Assembly (NCBI RefSeq): GCF_900111405.1
Contig: NZ_FOHJ01000005.1
Span: 186,001 to 250,000 of the forward strand
Length of the DNA stretch: 64,000 nucleotides
Origin: Salinibacillus kushneri
GTDB lineage: Bacteria; Bacillota; Bacilli; Bacillales; Alkalibacillaceae
Direction of reading: 5' to 3'
The translations under genes were made by a program, and so were the position numbers. Positions 52,621 to 61,527 of the stretch are shown here, in pieces. The notes below the pieces were generated by a model. That model saw only the letters and a program-made list of their open reading frames with translations. It had not been told where the DNA came from and searched no databases. The stretch's first letter is position 1. Every line of letters begins with the position of its first letter.

Positions 52621-52985
52621 TTAATTTATCTGCTCTTCAGTTTCTCTCACTAACAGCCATTCTCCATTTGTAGATTGCCAGTTTTCAATCGTAAACAGTC
52701 TCGCCAATACTTTTCCCTCTTTTTTAATCAACTGTTCATAAAATACAACAGCTTGATCATCATCTTTTAATCGAATAACCCTATTTTTAAACACTTTTTC
52801 AGCTCCAAGGTAATGCTGAACGGACTGTTTCATTCCATTTACAGCTTCTTCTCTATTGAAAATGAGAGGTTTTCATTTTCAGCCTTAAAAAAAGCAACAT
52901 AATAGTCTTCAGCCATCCTTTCTAATGATGATGTTTCTCCAAAGGTCATGGCTTTGTTCCATTCCAAAAGAAATTTATCGTGCAT
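52621..52985 (-). pseudogene. small SnoaL/NTF2-like protein, broken by one frameshift
   Basis: The frame from ATG 52985 reads MHDKFLLEWNKAMTFGETSS, then ERMAEDYYVAFFKAENENL, and dies at SIEKKL. The next frame resumes FNREEAVNGMKQSVQHYLGA and ends RETEEQIN at 52621. The span of 365 bases is one short of 122 codons. The break lies at the run AAAA at 52859-52862 (TTTT in the transcript); a fifth T would restore a continuous protein of 121 residues. The helix-helix-strand order, with WLLVRE at the end, fits an NTF2-like cone fold. The function is unknown. It is probably an intact gene with a homopolymer error. Confidence 0.6.
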
Positions 52986-53016
52986 TTTGGTAAAAGTTGT
53001 ACACGATTTTCCATTT

Positions 53017-53745
53017 TTATATTCCAGCTCCCTTTTTCTTTTTTAGTTCACGAATTTCCTTTAATACTGGCATTATCTTAAGTTCTTCTTCAGTTACCAA
53101 ATCCCAGTTGATTCCACTTGGCTTAGCATAAGGAGAATGGGTTCGAATTAGTTCCGTTTCTGTCGCAATCCAATCAACGGATAAATCAAATGAATCCTTG
53201 GGTATATCAGTATCTGTCAGTTGCGCACTATGAACGGTGCTTATAATCGGAATATCAGGATTTCCAAGTTCCCTTATAATGGCATACTCCCGGTCAGCAT
53301 ACCCTTCACCTTTTCCAATCCTTCGTCCATCTTTATGGAGTGCAACCGCTCCGACGATAAACAAATTTATTTCCGGGATATCAGTAAGAGCGATTTCTTT
53401 CCCATAGGATTTAATATGAGAAAGGCTGGTCGCTTTTCTCTCTTCCCCATGCTTAACCCAATTGGGTTTAACCATGATAAATCCAGCTCTAAGTCTTGGG
53501 GTAGGAACAAGTAAGATCTTCTCGTCCTTTAAGATTTGGGCTCTTATGGGTAATTGTGGAGAATCAGGGTTTACTTTAATTACCTTTGCATCTCTATACG
53601 CCTGCATGTTGGTCACTTGATCGGCTGCAATTTCTGCTCCTTTAAAATTAGGAATACGATTTTCCAGTGGAAAGGGAAATCTCCCCAACTTATGGTCAGT
53701 TAAATATTTCCACTTCAATTCGCGAATTGCCTGTTTTGTTAACAT
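53017..53745 (-). CDS. 5-formyltetrahydrofolate cyclo-ligase family protein
   Basis: A 242-residue member of the MTHFS family of the longer, archaeal-like kind. The ATP-binding segment is GAVALHKDGRRIGKGEGYAD, followed by REYAIIREL. The early basic helix KQAIRELKWKYLT and the strand KVIKVNPDSPQLPIR are also present. The classic enzyme converts 5-formyl-THF to 5,10-methenyl-THF with ATP; the role of these divergent members is not proven. It stands alone on the minus strand. Confidence 0.75.
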   Translation of the reverse strand: MLTKQAIRELKWKYLTDHKLGRFPFPLENRIPNFKGAEIAADQVTNMQAYRDAKVIKVNPDSPQLPIRAQILKDEKILLVPTPRLRAGFIMVKPNWVKHGEERKATSLSHIKSYGKEIALTDIPEINLFIVGAVALHKDGRRIGKGEGYADREYAIIRELGNPDIPIISTVHSAQLTDTDIPKDSFDLSVDWIATETELIRTHSPYAKPSGINWDLVTEEELKIMPVLKEIRELKKKKGAGI

Positions 53746-53903
53746 ACTAACACCTGCCCATGCCTTTAGACATTTTGAAAAGAATAAAATAAGTCAAATA
53801 CTCCTGTTCCACTTTAGTTCCAATCAGCTAAAAGTTGAAATCTGAGGAATTGGATGCAGTAATACATAAAACAACTTCAAACCTGCTCAAATGATAGAAT
53901 GGA

Positions 53904-54911
53904 TTATTTTGAAAAGTCATAGTTTGTCGAAAATAAATGAGTCAATTCCTTATCTGGATGGATAAATTGTTTTGCACGATTAACGGCAATGGGCCCATCA
54001 TTAAATCCACCTGCAATTAAAGGTAGCTTATGTTGATAGTTTGCAATATCTCCTACCGCAAAGATACCTGGGATGGAGGTTTCCATGTTTCCATTAACGA
54101 GAATCGTGCCATTTTCCATCTGTATCCCCCAGCGGCTAATAGGTCCAATATCAATTTCAAAGCCATGATTAACGATAATCTCATCAATCGATAAACTTTC
54201 CGTTTTCATTGTTTCCAGATTTCTTAGTTCAGCCTGTTCTACTTGACCGGATTTACCTGATAAACCACTAATAATGTAAGGGGTTTTTACATTAACACTA
54301 GAATTTTTCATTTTCGATATATGGCTCTCAATTCCGGAAAAATCTGTTTTCCGATAAACCAATGTTACTTGATCAGCAATCGCCCCTAATTCATTAGCCC
54401 AGTCAACTGCGGAGTTACCTCCACCAGAAATCAACACATGTTTTCCTTTGTAATGAGCCATACGTTTGGGAGTATAGTGTAAATTGTTTCCTTCAAACTC
54501 ATTGGCATTTGCTACATCCAGTTTAATGGATTTTAACGTCCCAAAACCTGTTGCAAGAATGACAGTGCGGGTATAGTGCATACTCCCATTATCACTTTTT
54601 AACACAAAAATTCCATCATCCCTCTGTTCCAACTCCGTACATTGCTCATTCAAAACAACCGAGGGATTGAATGTCATGGCTTGTTCAACTAATTGTTCAG
54701 TTAATTTTTCACCTGATATATTTGGTATACCCCCAATATCACGAATCATCTTTTCAGGATAAAAATAGGGGACTTTTCCTCCTAAAAAAGGCAGATATTC
54801 AATAATTTTCGTTTTCATTTCGCGCATTCCACTATAGAAGGCTGTAAACAACCCAACAGGCCCTCCGCCTACAATGGTAACATCGTATATCTCATGGTGC
54901 TGATTAACCAT
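53904..54911 (-). CDS. ferredoxin-NADP reductase type 2 (YcgT-like)
   Basis: A 335-residue FAD/NADPH flavoenzyme. The FAD loop is VTIVGGGPVGLFTAFYSGMR, the NADPH loop is VLISGGGNSAVDWANEL, and the C-terminal FAD motif is IPGIFAVGDIANYQ. The redox-active CxxC of thioredoxin reductase is absent, which separates this from TrxB. It resembles B. subtilis YcgT, which belongs to the iron-starvation (Fur) regulon. It starts 17 bases after a siderophore permease gene on the same strand, so it is probably co-transcribed and used to reduce imported ferric siderophore. The last step is inference. Confidence 0.88.
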   Translation of the reverse strand: MVNQHHEIYDVTIVGGGPVGLFTAFYSGMREMKTKIIEYLPFLGGKVPYFYPEKMIRDIGGIPNISGEKLTEQLVEQAMTFNPSVVLNEQCTELEQRDDGIFVLKSDNGSMHYTRTVILATGFGTLKSIKLDVANANEFEGNNLHYTPKRMAHYKGKHVLISGGGNSAVDWANELGAIADQVTLVYRKTDFSGIESHISKMKNSSVNVKTPYIISGLSGKSGQVEQAELRNLETMKTESLSIDEIIVNHGFEIDIGPISRWGIQMENGTILVNGNMETSIPGIFAVGDIANYQHKLPLIAGGFNDGPIAVNRAKQFIHPDKELTHLFSTNYDFSK

Positions 54912-54928
54912 TCTAATCCTCCTCTATC

Positions 54929-55945
54929 CTACTTCGACTTTATTAAAAGATAAACAAAATATGGTGCACTCAGTATGGAAACAACAATACCTACAGGAAT
55001 CTGTGTTGGGCTTAACAAATTTTTTCCGATAGTATCAGCTATCATTAACAATAAAGCCCCAATCAAGGTCGAGATAGGAATAATATATTGGTGGAGAGAA
55101 CCGATTAATTTTCGTGAAATATGGGGAACAATTAATCCAAGAAATGCAATCGCCCCTCCTGCTGCTACACTGGCCCCAGCTAAACAAACAGCTGTGATCA
55201 ATAGCATTCTTCTTTCCTTTTCAACATTGGCTCCAAGCCCCGCAGCTACATCATCTCCCATATGTAATACATTCAATACTTTAGCTTTATAAAGGACATA
55301 CGGAATAAGAATACCAATCCAGGGTAATAAAGCAGCTACGAACATCCAGCTTGGATTCCATATATCCCCTGAAAGCCAGACGGTTGCCTGCCTGAAATCC
55401 TGTGGATCCATTTTCAGTTGAAAAATCATTAATAAAGCGCTGAAACCAGCATTCACACCAATTCCTACCAGAATAAGACGAATAGGACTTACCCCATTTT
55501 TCCAAGCTAAAGCATAAATCAATACAGCTGCAAATAATGCGCCTATTAAAGCAAAGAAAGGCATGATAAAAATAGACATATTCGTACCAAGTGTGCCTTG
55601 GAAGAAGTATATGAATAAGACTACGGCAAGCCCTGCTCCCGTATTAATACCCAGAATACCAGGATCAGCCAAATCATTATGTGTCAATCCTTGAAGAATA
55701 ACTCCAGATACCGACAACCCGGCCCCAATTAGAATAGCCAATATAATGCCTGGTAAACGAAAATCGAATAATACGAGTTCCTGCCTATCGCTCCCTTGAA
55801 GCATTAACGTTTGGATGACGTCTAATGGAGATATTGGGATAACTCCAATACTTAAAGTAACAAAAAACATCATTACAATAAGTAAAATCAGAAAACCAGC
55901 CAAACTGGGAAATCGACTTTCCTGATTTTGATTTGATGACTTCAT
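54929..55945 (-). CDS. FecCD-type iron-siderophore ABC permease
   Basis: A 338-residue permease with about ten helices. Conserved BtuC/FecCD segments are FRLPGIILAILIGAGLSVSG, QGLTHNDLADPGILGINTGA, GDDVAAGLGANVEKERRMLL (the ATPase-coupling loop region) and GGAIAFLGLIVPHISRKLIG. It forms the channel together with the other permease. Its start overlaps the end of the upstream permease gene by four bases. No ATPase gene is in the cluster, so a shared ATPase (like YusV in B. subtilis) is expected. Confidence 0.92.
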   Translation of the reverse strand: MKSSNQNQESRFPSLAGFLILLIVMMFFVTLSIGVIPISPLDVIQTLMLQGSDRQELVLFDFRLPGIILAILIGAGLSVSGVILQGLTHNDLADPGILGINTGAGLAVVLFIYFFQGTLGTNMSIFIMPFFALIGALFAAVLIYALAWKNGVSPIRLILVGIGVNAGFSALLMIFQLKMDPQDFRQATVWLSGDIWNPSWMFVAALLPWIGILIPYVLYKAKVLNVLHMGDDVAAGLGANVEKERRMLLITAVCLAGASVAAGGAIAFLGLIVPHISRKLIGSLHQYIIPISTLIGALLLMIADTIGKNLLSPTQIPVGIVVSILSAPYFVYLLIKSK

Positions 55946-56961
55946 GATTTCCCCTCCCCACTACTGCCGCGGGCAAGATATAAGAAAAATGGAACTCCAA
56001 TAAGAGATGTAATAGCACCCACTGGTGTTTCAAATGGTTGATTAATCATTCTCGCGCCAACATCCGCTAAAACCAGTAATAGTGCTCCAAACAATGCAGA
56101 TGTTGGAATAATCCAACCATAGTTTCTTCCAACAATAAAACGGGTTATATGTGGAATAACCAGCCCTACAAATCCGATAACGCCAGCTACTGAAACTGCT
56201 GCTCCAGTTAAGATTAAAACCGCTAGAATCCCAAAAACTTTTATCATAAAATGATTTTGTCCTAGCCCTGTTGCTACGTCTTCTCCCAGGTTAAGGATTG
56301 TAATCGATTTGGCAATCGTAAGGGCGATAATCATCCCAATTGCACCAGAAATCAATAGAAATTTAACAGAAGTCCAATTAGCATCTGCCACTCCACCTGC
56401 GAGCCAAAAACCAAGTTGCTTTTCAATCTGGAAATGGAGGGCAATAACGGATGATAAGGAACTTAGCATTGTACCAATTGCAACCCCAGCCAGAGCTAGT
56501 TTTATAGGAGTGAGTCCATCAGCTGATATAGAACCAACCATAAATATAAGGGTTACCGCAATTCCTGCTCCTAGAAAAGATGAAACAGTTAACCCCAAGT
56601 TTGAGACAGCTGGAAAAAAAGCCAGCATCAATACAAGAGCAAAGGACGCTCCATGAGTGACCCCCATAATGGAAGGAGAAGCTAACGGGTTTCTTGTCAT
56701 TCCTTGCATTATAGCACCAGAAACAGCTAAAAAAGCTCCTACCATCGCAGCCGCAAACGCTCGAGGAAGTCGAAGCTCCTGGATGACTTGATGTGAAGTA
56801 ACATCTTTATCAAAATGGAAAATAGCCTCCCACACAGTAGATAAACGGATGTCCACTGCTCCCACAGCTATGGATAATCCAATTGAAAAAACTAAAGCCA
56901 TGATGGTTATAATATTAATGATAATTTTTAAAGTACTTGAGCGGTGTATGATTGATAACAT
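55942..56961 (-). CDS. FecCD-type iron-siderophore ABC permease
   Basis: A 339-residue permease with the same architecture: LRLPRAFAAAMVGAFLAVSG, QGMTRNPLASPSIMGVTHGA, GEDVATGLGQNHFMIKVFGI and GVIGFVGLVIPHITRFIVG. It pairs with the second permease as a heterodimer, like B. subtilis YfiZ/YfhA or FeuB/FeuC. It is the first gene of the minus-strand set and faces the divergent binding-protein gene across a shared Fur box. Confidence 0.92.
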   Translation of the reverse strand: MLSIIHRSSTLKIIINIITIMALVFSIGLSIAVGAVDIRLSTVWEAIFHFDKDVTSHQVIQELRLPRAFAAAMVGAFLAVSGAIMQGMTRNPLASPSIMGVTHGASFALVLMLAFFPAVSNLGLTVSSFLGAGIAVTLIFMVGSISADGLTPIKLALAGVAIGTMLSSLSSVIALHFQIEKQLGFWLAGGVADANWTSVKFLLISGAIGMIIALTIAKSITILNLGEDVATGLGQNHFMIKVFGILAVLILTGAAVSVAGVIGFVGLVIPHITRFIVGRNYGWIIPTSALFGALLLVLADVGARMINQPFETPVGAITSLIGVPFFLYLARGSSGEGKS

Positions 56962-57050
56962 GATTTTCTCCTATACCCCCACTATGTTTACCTTAACAAA
57001 ACAAAAAGGACAAGGGTTCTTATCGCTTATGGAATAAATCCAATCGTTCA

Positions 57051-57083
57051 TTGACAAATTAATTGATAATGATTATCATTACC
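57051..57083. promoter_or_regulatory. Fur box over the siderophore binding-protein promoter
   Basis: GATAATGATTATCATTACC (57065-57083) matches 17 of 19 positions of the Fur box. The plus-strand promoter is TTGACA (57051-57056), 17 bases, then TATCAT (57074-57079), so the box covers the -10. It also lies in the upstream region of the divergent permease genes, giving joint iron control. Confidence 0.85.
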
Positions 57084-57117
57084 ATTATATAGAATTATAA
57101 CATAGAGGAGAGTCCAT

Positions 57118-58071
57118 ATGTATACATTTAACAAAATTCGTTTCACGTTCAGCACAATTTTGTTAGCGCTTATTCTTATTGTTTCTGGGTGCGGCGGAAA
57201 TAACACCGAAAAAAGTAACCAGGATAAGGCGCAAAACAACGATGTGACTATCGATAGTAAGATGGGAAAGGTTACCATTCCGGGAGATACGGAACAAATT
57301 ATCGCACCATATCACGAAGATACACTCCTTGCATTAGGTATAACTCCAGTTGTTAAGTGGGCAATCGGTAAGAGTATCCAAGATTATTTAGAACAGGATT
57401 TAAAGGATATTCCAAAAATAGAATGGAATCTGCCCGTTGAACAAGTTTTGCAGCATAATCCAGACCTCATCATATTAGAACACGGTATAGATAGCTACGA
57501 AGGATCTTATGAAGACTATCAGAAAATAGCTCCTACATATGTGATGAAAGAAGAAACGACCAATAGCTGGCGCAAACAGTTAGAAGTATTTGGCAAAATG
57601 CTCAACAAGGAAGATAAAGCTAAAGAAGTCCTTAGTCAATATAATGAAAAAGTAAAAGATGCTAAAGAACAGCTCTCAAATTCGATAGGAAGTGAGACGG
57701 CTGCCGTCATATGGACGAAGGGAAATCAATTTTTCCTTTTTGAAGAAAACCGCCACAGTGCTGAGATTCTATATTCTGAACTTGGGGTTACACCGCCTGA
57801 ACTTGTTAAAGGTCTCGGTGATTCCCAAACAAAATGGAATCCTATTTCCCTCGAAAAACTATCGGAATTAAAAGCGGATCATGTTTTTCTCCTTGCCACA
57901 GAAGGTGAACAAGGAATTGAAACCTTAAAAAACAGCTCCGTATGGCAAAGCACCCCTGCTGCCAAAAATGGAAACGTCTATATCTTAAATGACCCAAGTA
58001 ACTGGACTAATACTGGATTGATTGCCTCAGAAAAAACAATTGAAGACGTTCTAGAGCACTTAGCCGAGTAG
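57118..58071 (+). CDS. iron-siderophore substrate-binding lipoprotein (YfiY/FeuA-like)
   Basis: A 317-residue class III binding protein anchored by a lipobox, ILIVSGCGG, with Cys25. The N-terminal lobe holds GKVTIPGDTEQIIAPYHEDT and LLALGITPV, the backbone helix follows, and the C-lobe ends in VYILNDPSNWTNTGLIASEK. It captures ferric siderophores outside the membrane for the FecCD permeases. The divergent layout with the permease genes differs from the single operon of B. subtilis yfiYZ-yfhA. The ribosome binding site is AGAGGAG. The bound siderophore is unknown. Confidence 0.9.
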   Translation: MYTFNKIRFTFSTILLALILIVSGCGGNNTEKSNQDKAQNNDVTIDSKMGKVTIPGDTEQIIAPYHEDTLLALGITPVVKWAIGKSIQDYLEQDLKDIPKIEWNLPVEQVLQHNPDLIILEHGIDSYEGSYEDYQKIAPTYVMKEETTNSWRKQLEVFGKMLNKEDKAKEVLSQYNEKVKDAKEQLSNSIGSETAAVIWTKGNQFFLFEENRHSAEILYSELGVTPPELVKGLGDSQTKWNPISLEKLSELKADHVFLLATEGEQGIETLKNSSVWQSTPAAKNGNVYILNDPSNWTNTGLIASEKTIEDVLEHLAE

Positions 58072-58076
58072 TTTTT

Positions 58077-58121
58077 AAGCGTGTGATGATTCTCAGGATG
58101 CAATCATCACACGCTTTTTTT
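58077..58121 (+). terminator. terminator of the siderophore binding-protein gene
   Basis: AAGCGTGTGATGATT (58077-58091) pairs with AATCATCACACGCTT (58102-58116), followed by a T-run. Confidence 0.92.
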
Positions 58122-58195
58122 ACAATATGGATAACCACACTCTGCCAATCAAACTTTTTATTTTTTATATAGTAGAATACCTTTCCAGTATAAGA

Positions 58196-58822
58196 CTAAT
58201 CAAATATAGGTTCTTTATTCGGATTTCTAAAAAACGCAAAAAGCATTTTAATTTGGTCCTGTGTATTTCGGCCAGTTGAAAGCTTAGGAAGATTACTCTC
58301 AGAAAAAAATCTAACATCTTTTGTTTCGATTCCTGTCTCTGCTTGACCTCCTGTTAATTCACACTGTATAAATATTTTATAGTAATGATAAGGTTGAGGT
58401 GGATGATTATGCTTATTTAAATCAAGCAGTCCAACCAATCTTTTAGCGTCCACATCATAGCCTGACTCCTCTTTCACCTCTTTTACTATATTTTCAGTGG
58501 GCGATAATCCGATATCACAAAAACCACCAGGTAAAGACCATCTATCATCGATTTTTTCACGTACCATTAAAATTTTATCATCTTTAAAAATTGCCCCACG
58601 TATATCCACTTTAGGTGTTTGATAACCGGTTTCATTTGCAAATAATTCTGTTATTTTTTCCATTTCCAACCCTGTATATTGCTCCATTATCTCTTTACTA
58701 ATTTTTCTCAATTCCTCATACCGTTCAATATCATATATGTCCTTTGAAAAAGTTAACCCTGCTTGTGACAGAGATTGGATTTTCTTTGCCCATTCTAACC
58801 ATTTATCACTCAATATGAACAC
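58196..58822 (-). CDS. NUDIX hydrolase with N-terminal NUDIX-associated domain
   Basis: A 208-residue protein. The N-terminal 60 residues (WLEWAKKIQSLSQAGLTFSK and YDIERYEELRKISKEIMEQY) are the helical domain often fused to these hydrolases. The NUDIX box is GGFCDIGLSPTENIVKEVKE with ESGY, lacking the usual Glu-Glu pair at the end (E-E-S-G). It cleaves nucleoside diphosphate-linked compounds; the substrate is unknown. It stands alone on the minus strand. Confidence 0.87.
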   Translation of the reverse strand: MFILSDKWLEWAKKIQSLSQAGLTFSKDIYDIERYEELRKISKEIMEQYTGLEMEKITELFANETGYQTPKVDIRGAIFKDDKILMVREKIDDRWSLPGGFCDIGLSPTENIVKEVKEESGYDVDAKRLVGLLDLNKHNHPPQPYHYYKIFIQCELTGGQAETGIETKDVRFFSESNLPKLSTGRNTQDQIKMLFAFFRNPNKEPIFD

Positions 58823-58947
58823 CTTACCTCAATTCTGTTTTATACAGTTTAACACATTTCCCATAATACAAAGGAACTACACGATAAAATATCATTGATA
58901 TTTTATCACGATTATATAAGAATTTATTATAAAGGGAGAGTGATTAG

Positions 58948-59925
58948 GTGAAATTATCCGATGATATCTACGGGGATTACATTATCGAATACGTTCTTGA
59001 AGAACTCGTTTTAAGCAGGCCTCTCCAGAGATTAAAAGGTGTATACCAGGGTGGAGCAAGCTATTTCGTTAATGAAAAGTGGAATGTAACGAGATATGAA
59101 CATTCAATAGGAGTTATGCTGTTAATCCGGAGACTTGGCGGTTCTTTAGAGGAACAAATAGCGGGACTACTTCACGATGTATCCCATACGGCATTTTCAC
59201 ATGTCATCGATTTTGTGTTTGAAAATAGAGATGAAGATTACCATGAAAAAATCTATCATCAAATCATAACAGAATCTGATATCCCTGGTATTCTAAGAAA
59301 ATACGGTTATGATTATAAAGACATTCTACTGGATCATTCGAAATGGAAATTGCTTGAACAGCCAGCACCTGAATTATGTGCTGATCGAATCGATTATACG
59401 TTAAGAGATATGTATCGCTATGAAAGTATCACGTTAAAGGAAACACATGATTTCCTTGATTATTTAATAATTAAAAATGGAAAAATAGGTTTAAAAAACA
59501 TAGCCGCAGCTAAATGGTTTGTGAATACATACTATAAAGAGGTTATTGATTTCTTTATGGATCCACTTAATATTTACGGTTATCATGCTTTAGCTGAGAC
59601 ATTAAAAAAAGCTTTAGCGAAAAATATTATAAACGAAGACCAATTACTGGAAGCGGATGAAGAAGTAATCAAAACGTTACAAATGTCTGATGACAAAGAC
59701 GTTAATGAGCTTCTTTCAAGAGTCCACCGAAATGTAAGAGTTAAAGAAGATAAAATGAACTTTGATTTGTTTAGTAAAAAGAAAGTACGGCTTATTGACC
59801 CATCTGTAGTATATGAAAACCGGCTTATCCCTTCTTCCTTATTGTCAGATGAAATTAAAAGGATGAATGAACATGCAAAACGAAAAGCTGAAGAAGGAAT
59901 GTATGTAAGCATCCTGGCAAACTAA
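58948..59925 (+). CDS. HD-domain phosphohydrolase
   Basis: A 325-residue cytoplasmic HD protein. Metal ligands are His52 (RYEHSIGVM), His76-Asp77 (GLLHDVSHTAFSH) and a later Asp in CADRIDYTLRDMY. That spacing is the dGTPase/SAMHD1-like family, which hydrolyses deoxynucleotides or related phosphates. The substrate here is unknown. It starts at GTG with AAGGGAGAG upstream. A terminator shared with the tRNA follows. Confidence 0.85.
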   Translation: MKLSDDIYGDYIIEYVLEELVLSRPLQRLKGVYQGGASYFVNEKWNVTRYEHSIGVMLLIRRLGGSLEEQIAGLLHDVSHTAFSHVIDFVFENRDEDYHEKIYHQIITESDIPGILRKYGYDYKDILLDHSKWKLLEQPAPELCADRIDYTLRDMYRYESITLKETHDFLDYLIIKNGKIGLKNIAAAKWFVNTYYKEVIDFFMDPLNIYGYHALAETLKKALAKNIINEDQLLEADEEVIKTLQMSDDKDVNELLSRVHRNVRVKEDKMNFDLFSKKKVRLIDPSVVYENRLIPSSLLSDEIKRMNEHAKRKAEEGMYVSILAN

Positions 59926-59933
59926 CATTCACA

Positions 59934-59974
59934 AAAAATACTCTTAATCTAAAAATGGACTAAGAGTATTTTTA
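59934..59974. terminator. bidirectional terminator between the HD gene and tRNA-Val
   Basis: AAAAATACTCTTA (59934-59946) pairs with TAAGAGTATTTTT (59961-59973). It ends the HD gene on plus and the tRNA on minus. Confidence 0.85.
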
Positions 59975-59979
59975 TCTAG

Positions 59980-60051
59980 TGACTCCGAGTGGATTCGAAC
60001 CACCGACCCCTTGCCTGTCAAGCAAGTGCTCTCCCGCTGAGCTACGGAGTC
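59980..60051 (-). tRNA. tRNA-Val (anticodon GAC)
   Basis: The minus-strand cloverleaf has acceptor GACTCCG/CGGAGTC with A as discriminator and the D-arm GCTCAGCGGGAGAGC. The anticodon arm is CTTGC-TTGACAG-GCAAG with anticodon GAC (codons GUC, GUU), and the T-arm is GGTGG-TTCGAAT-CCACT. CCA is not encoded. It is a single, isolated tRNA gene. Confidence 0.92.
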
Positions 60052-60052
60052 A

Positions 60053-60313
60053 TATATGTAATGTTTTGTCGACATGAATAAATATAACTTGTTTATATAT
60101 CATTGTCAATATGTTACTAGTACACCGAATGCAAATTTTGATTACAGGGCCACAGTGGAGAAACAAATGGCCACATCCAGTTCCAACGACGAACGACTAG
60201 TGAGACTCCCTTCACCTCTTTACGTCAAACGAGCACTTACAGCTTTTGCTCTTCTGGTCGGGGGCCTGTTCACACTCCTTAAAAACGTTGAAGGGTTGAG
60301 CGCTTTCTACCGC
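60053..60313. other. 260-base gap, higher GC than its surroundings, no recognised gene
   Basis: It is locally GC-richer than the flanks. It holds one hairpin, GGTTGAGCG/CGCTCAACC (60294-60302 and 60311-60319), just past the Hsp20 stop. A 117-codon plus-strand ORF begins in it but runs over the Hsp20 gene and has no ribosome binding site. I cannot assign a role. Confidence 0.35.
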
Positions 60314-60769
60314 TCAACCGTCTATGTCTATAAATCCAGAGTTGGTTTTATCTTTTGGAATGGTGATGGTAAGCAGACCCTCTTTAAAACTCGCTCTTGT
60401 GTCTATTTCGGAAATCTGAAATGGTAGAGCGATTAGGCGTTCCATTCTTTGAAAGGTCTGCTGCTGATGAATATACGAGGTATTTTCATTTTGTTCTTCC
60501 AAAACGCTAGAATTCTCCACCGCAATTTTCAAGTGATTCCCATAAGGTTTTATTTGTATCTGCTCTCTTTTATATCCCTGTAAGTCCGCTTCTATCACAA
60601 CATTTGTGTCATCCTCAAACATGTCCACATGGAACGAATTCAGTTGAAAAAGAGAATCAAAATTTTTCATCGACTCCTGAAAAAAATGATCCATCTGCTG
60701 CATAATATTTTGAAACGGAGAATCATTCAATCTTCTTGGCAGTCTTTCACGATTAGAACCCATGCTCAT
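60314..60769 (-). CDS. Hsp20/alpha-crystallin family protein (CotM/CotP-like)
   Basis: A 151-residue small heat-shock-type protein. An N-terminal helical arm (PFQNIMQQMDHFFQESMKNF) precedes the alpha-crystallin domain: VVIEADLQGYKREQIQIKPY with the strand order and ALPFQISEIDTRASFKEGLL, then TITIPK, the conserved G-x-L motif. Family members are chaperones or, in spore formers, coat proteins. No promoter pattern decides between the two. It is transcribed alone. Confidence 0.85.
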   Translation of the reverse strand: MSMGSNRERLPRRLNDSPFQNIMQQMDHFFQESMKNFDSLFQLNSFHVDMFEDDTNVVIEADLQGYKREQIQIKPYGNHLKIAVENSSVLEEQNENTSYIHQQQTFQRMERLIALPFQISEIDTRASFKEGLLTITIPKDKTNSGFIDIDG

Positions 60770-60856
60770 CTGCTCCTTTCCTCTGTTTTTACTACTAAAC
60801 TATGCAGAAAGGTTGATGAGTTCATGGGCGACATAGAAAATTAGGCCATTGACCGA

Positions 60857-61381
60857 TTACGTGATTTGTTTCACCTTCGACCACTCATCCTCTAACATAC
60901 TCATCTCATAAATACTCCAATATTTGTCCTCATTCCTGACAACCTCTCTTCGTAAACCTTCTTTCACAAAGCCACACCTTTCATAACAGGCAATGGCTGA
61001 CTCATTAAAATCAAATACGCCCAAGCTCACTCGATGTAATCTAAGGTTGTCAAAGGCAATTTTTAACACTTCCTTTATCATTTGTTGCCCGATTCCTTGG
61101 CCCCGCATACCTTTATCCCCTACAAGAACTTTGCTTATTCTAGCAGATCTTGTTTTATTGTTGATTTGTTTCAAAGCGATATGCCCTACTGCTTTTCCCG
61201 ACTCCTGCTCTACTACTTTATATGCCATAGTATCTGCATTCTTTATGTATTCTTCTAACTGCTTTTCATCTAATGGATAATCAATGTTAGGTCCTCCCCA
61301 TTGCAGCATAAAGGCAGATGATTCAATCCATGCGATTAGTTGTTGAAAATCAGAGCGCTCAAAAGGTTGTAATTCAATCAT
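60857..61381 (-). CDS. GNAT family N-acetyltransferase (RimJ/RimL type)
   Basis: A 174-residue GNAT protein. Motif A is SKVLVGDKGMRGQGIGQQMI and the end is NESAIACYERCGFVKEGLRR, the RimJ/YjcK-like form with ELQPFERSDFQQLIAWI at the start. The start at 61381 has GGGGG about nine bases upstream. A 36-codon longer frame has no ribosome binding site and non-conserved sequence. The acceptor, perhaps an N-terminal residue or amine, is unknown. Confidence 0.85.
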   Translation of the reverse strand: MIELQPFERSDFQQLIAWIESSAFMLQWGGPNIDYPLDEKQLEEYIKNADTMAYKVVEQESGKAVGHIALKQINNKTRSARISKVLVGDKGMRGQGIGQQMIKEVLKIAFDNLRLHRVSLGVFDFNESAIACYERCGFVKEGLRREVVRNEDKYWSIYEMSMLEDEWSKVKQIT

Positions 61382-61527
61382 AAAATATCCCCCAGTACGG
61401 TATCGTTTCAAATAAGACCAGACCCTCTGGTTCATGGAAAACAGTTTCCATTCAGATAAAAGAAATACATGCTTCATAGTATTTAACAAATAGACTGATA
61501 ACGAAAATTCATCTTATCAGCTTTCAC

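Noticed and set aside
60074-60427. 117-codon plus-strand ORF
   Set aside because: It runs antisense over the Hsp20 coding sequence and has no ribosome binding site.
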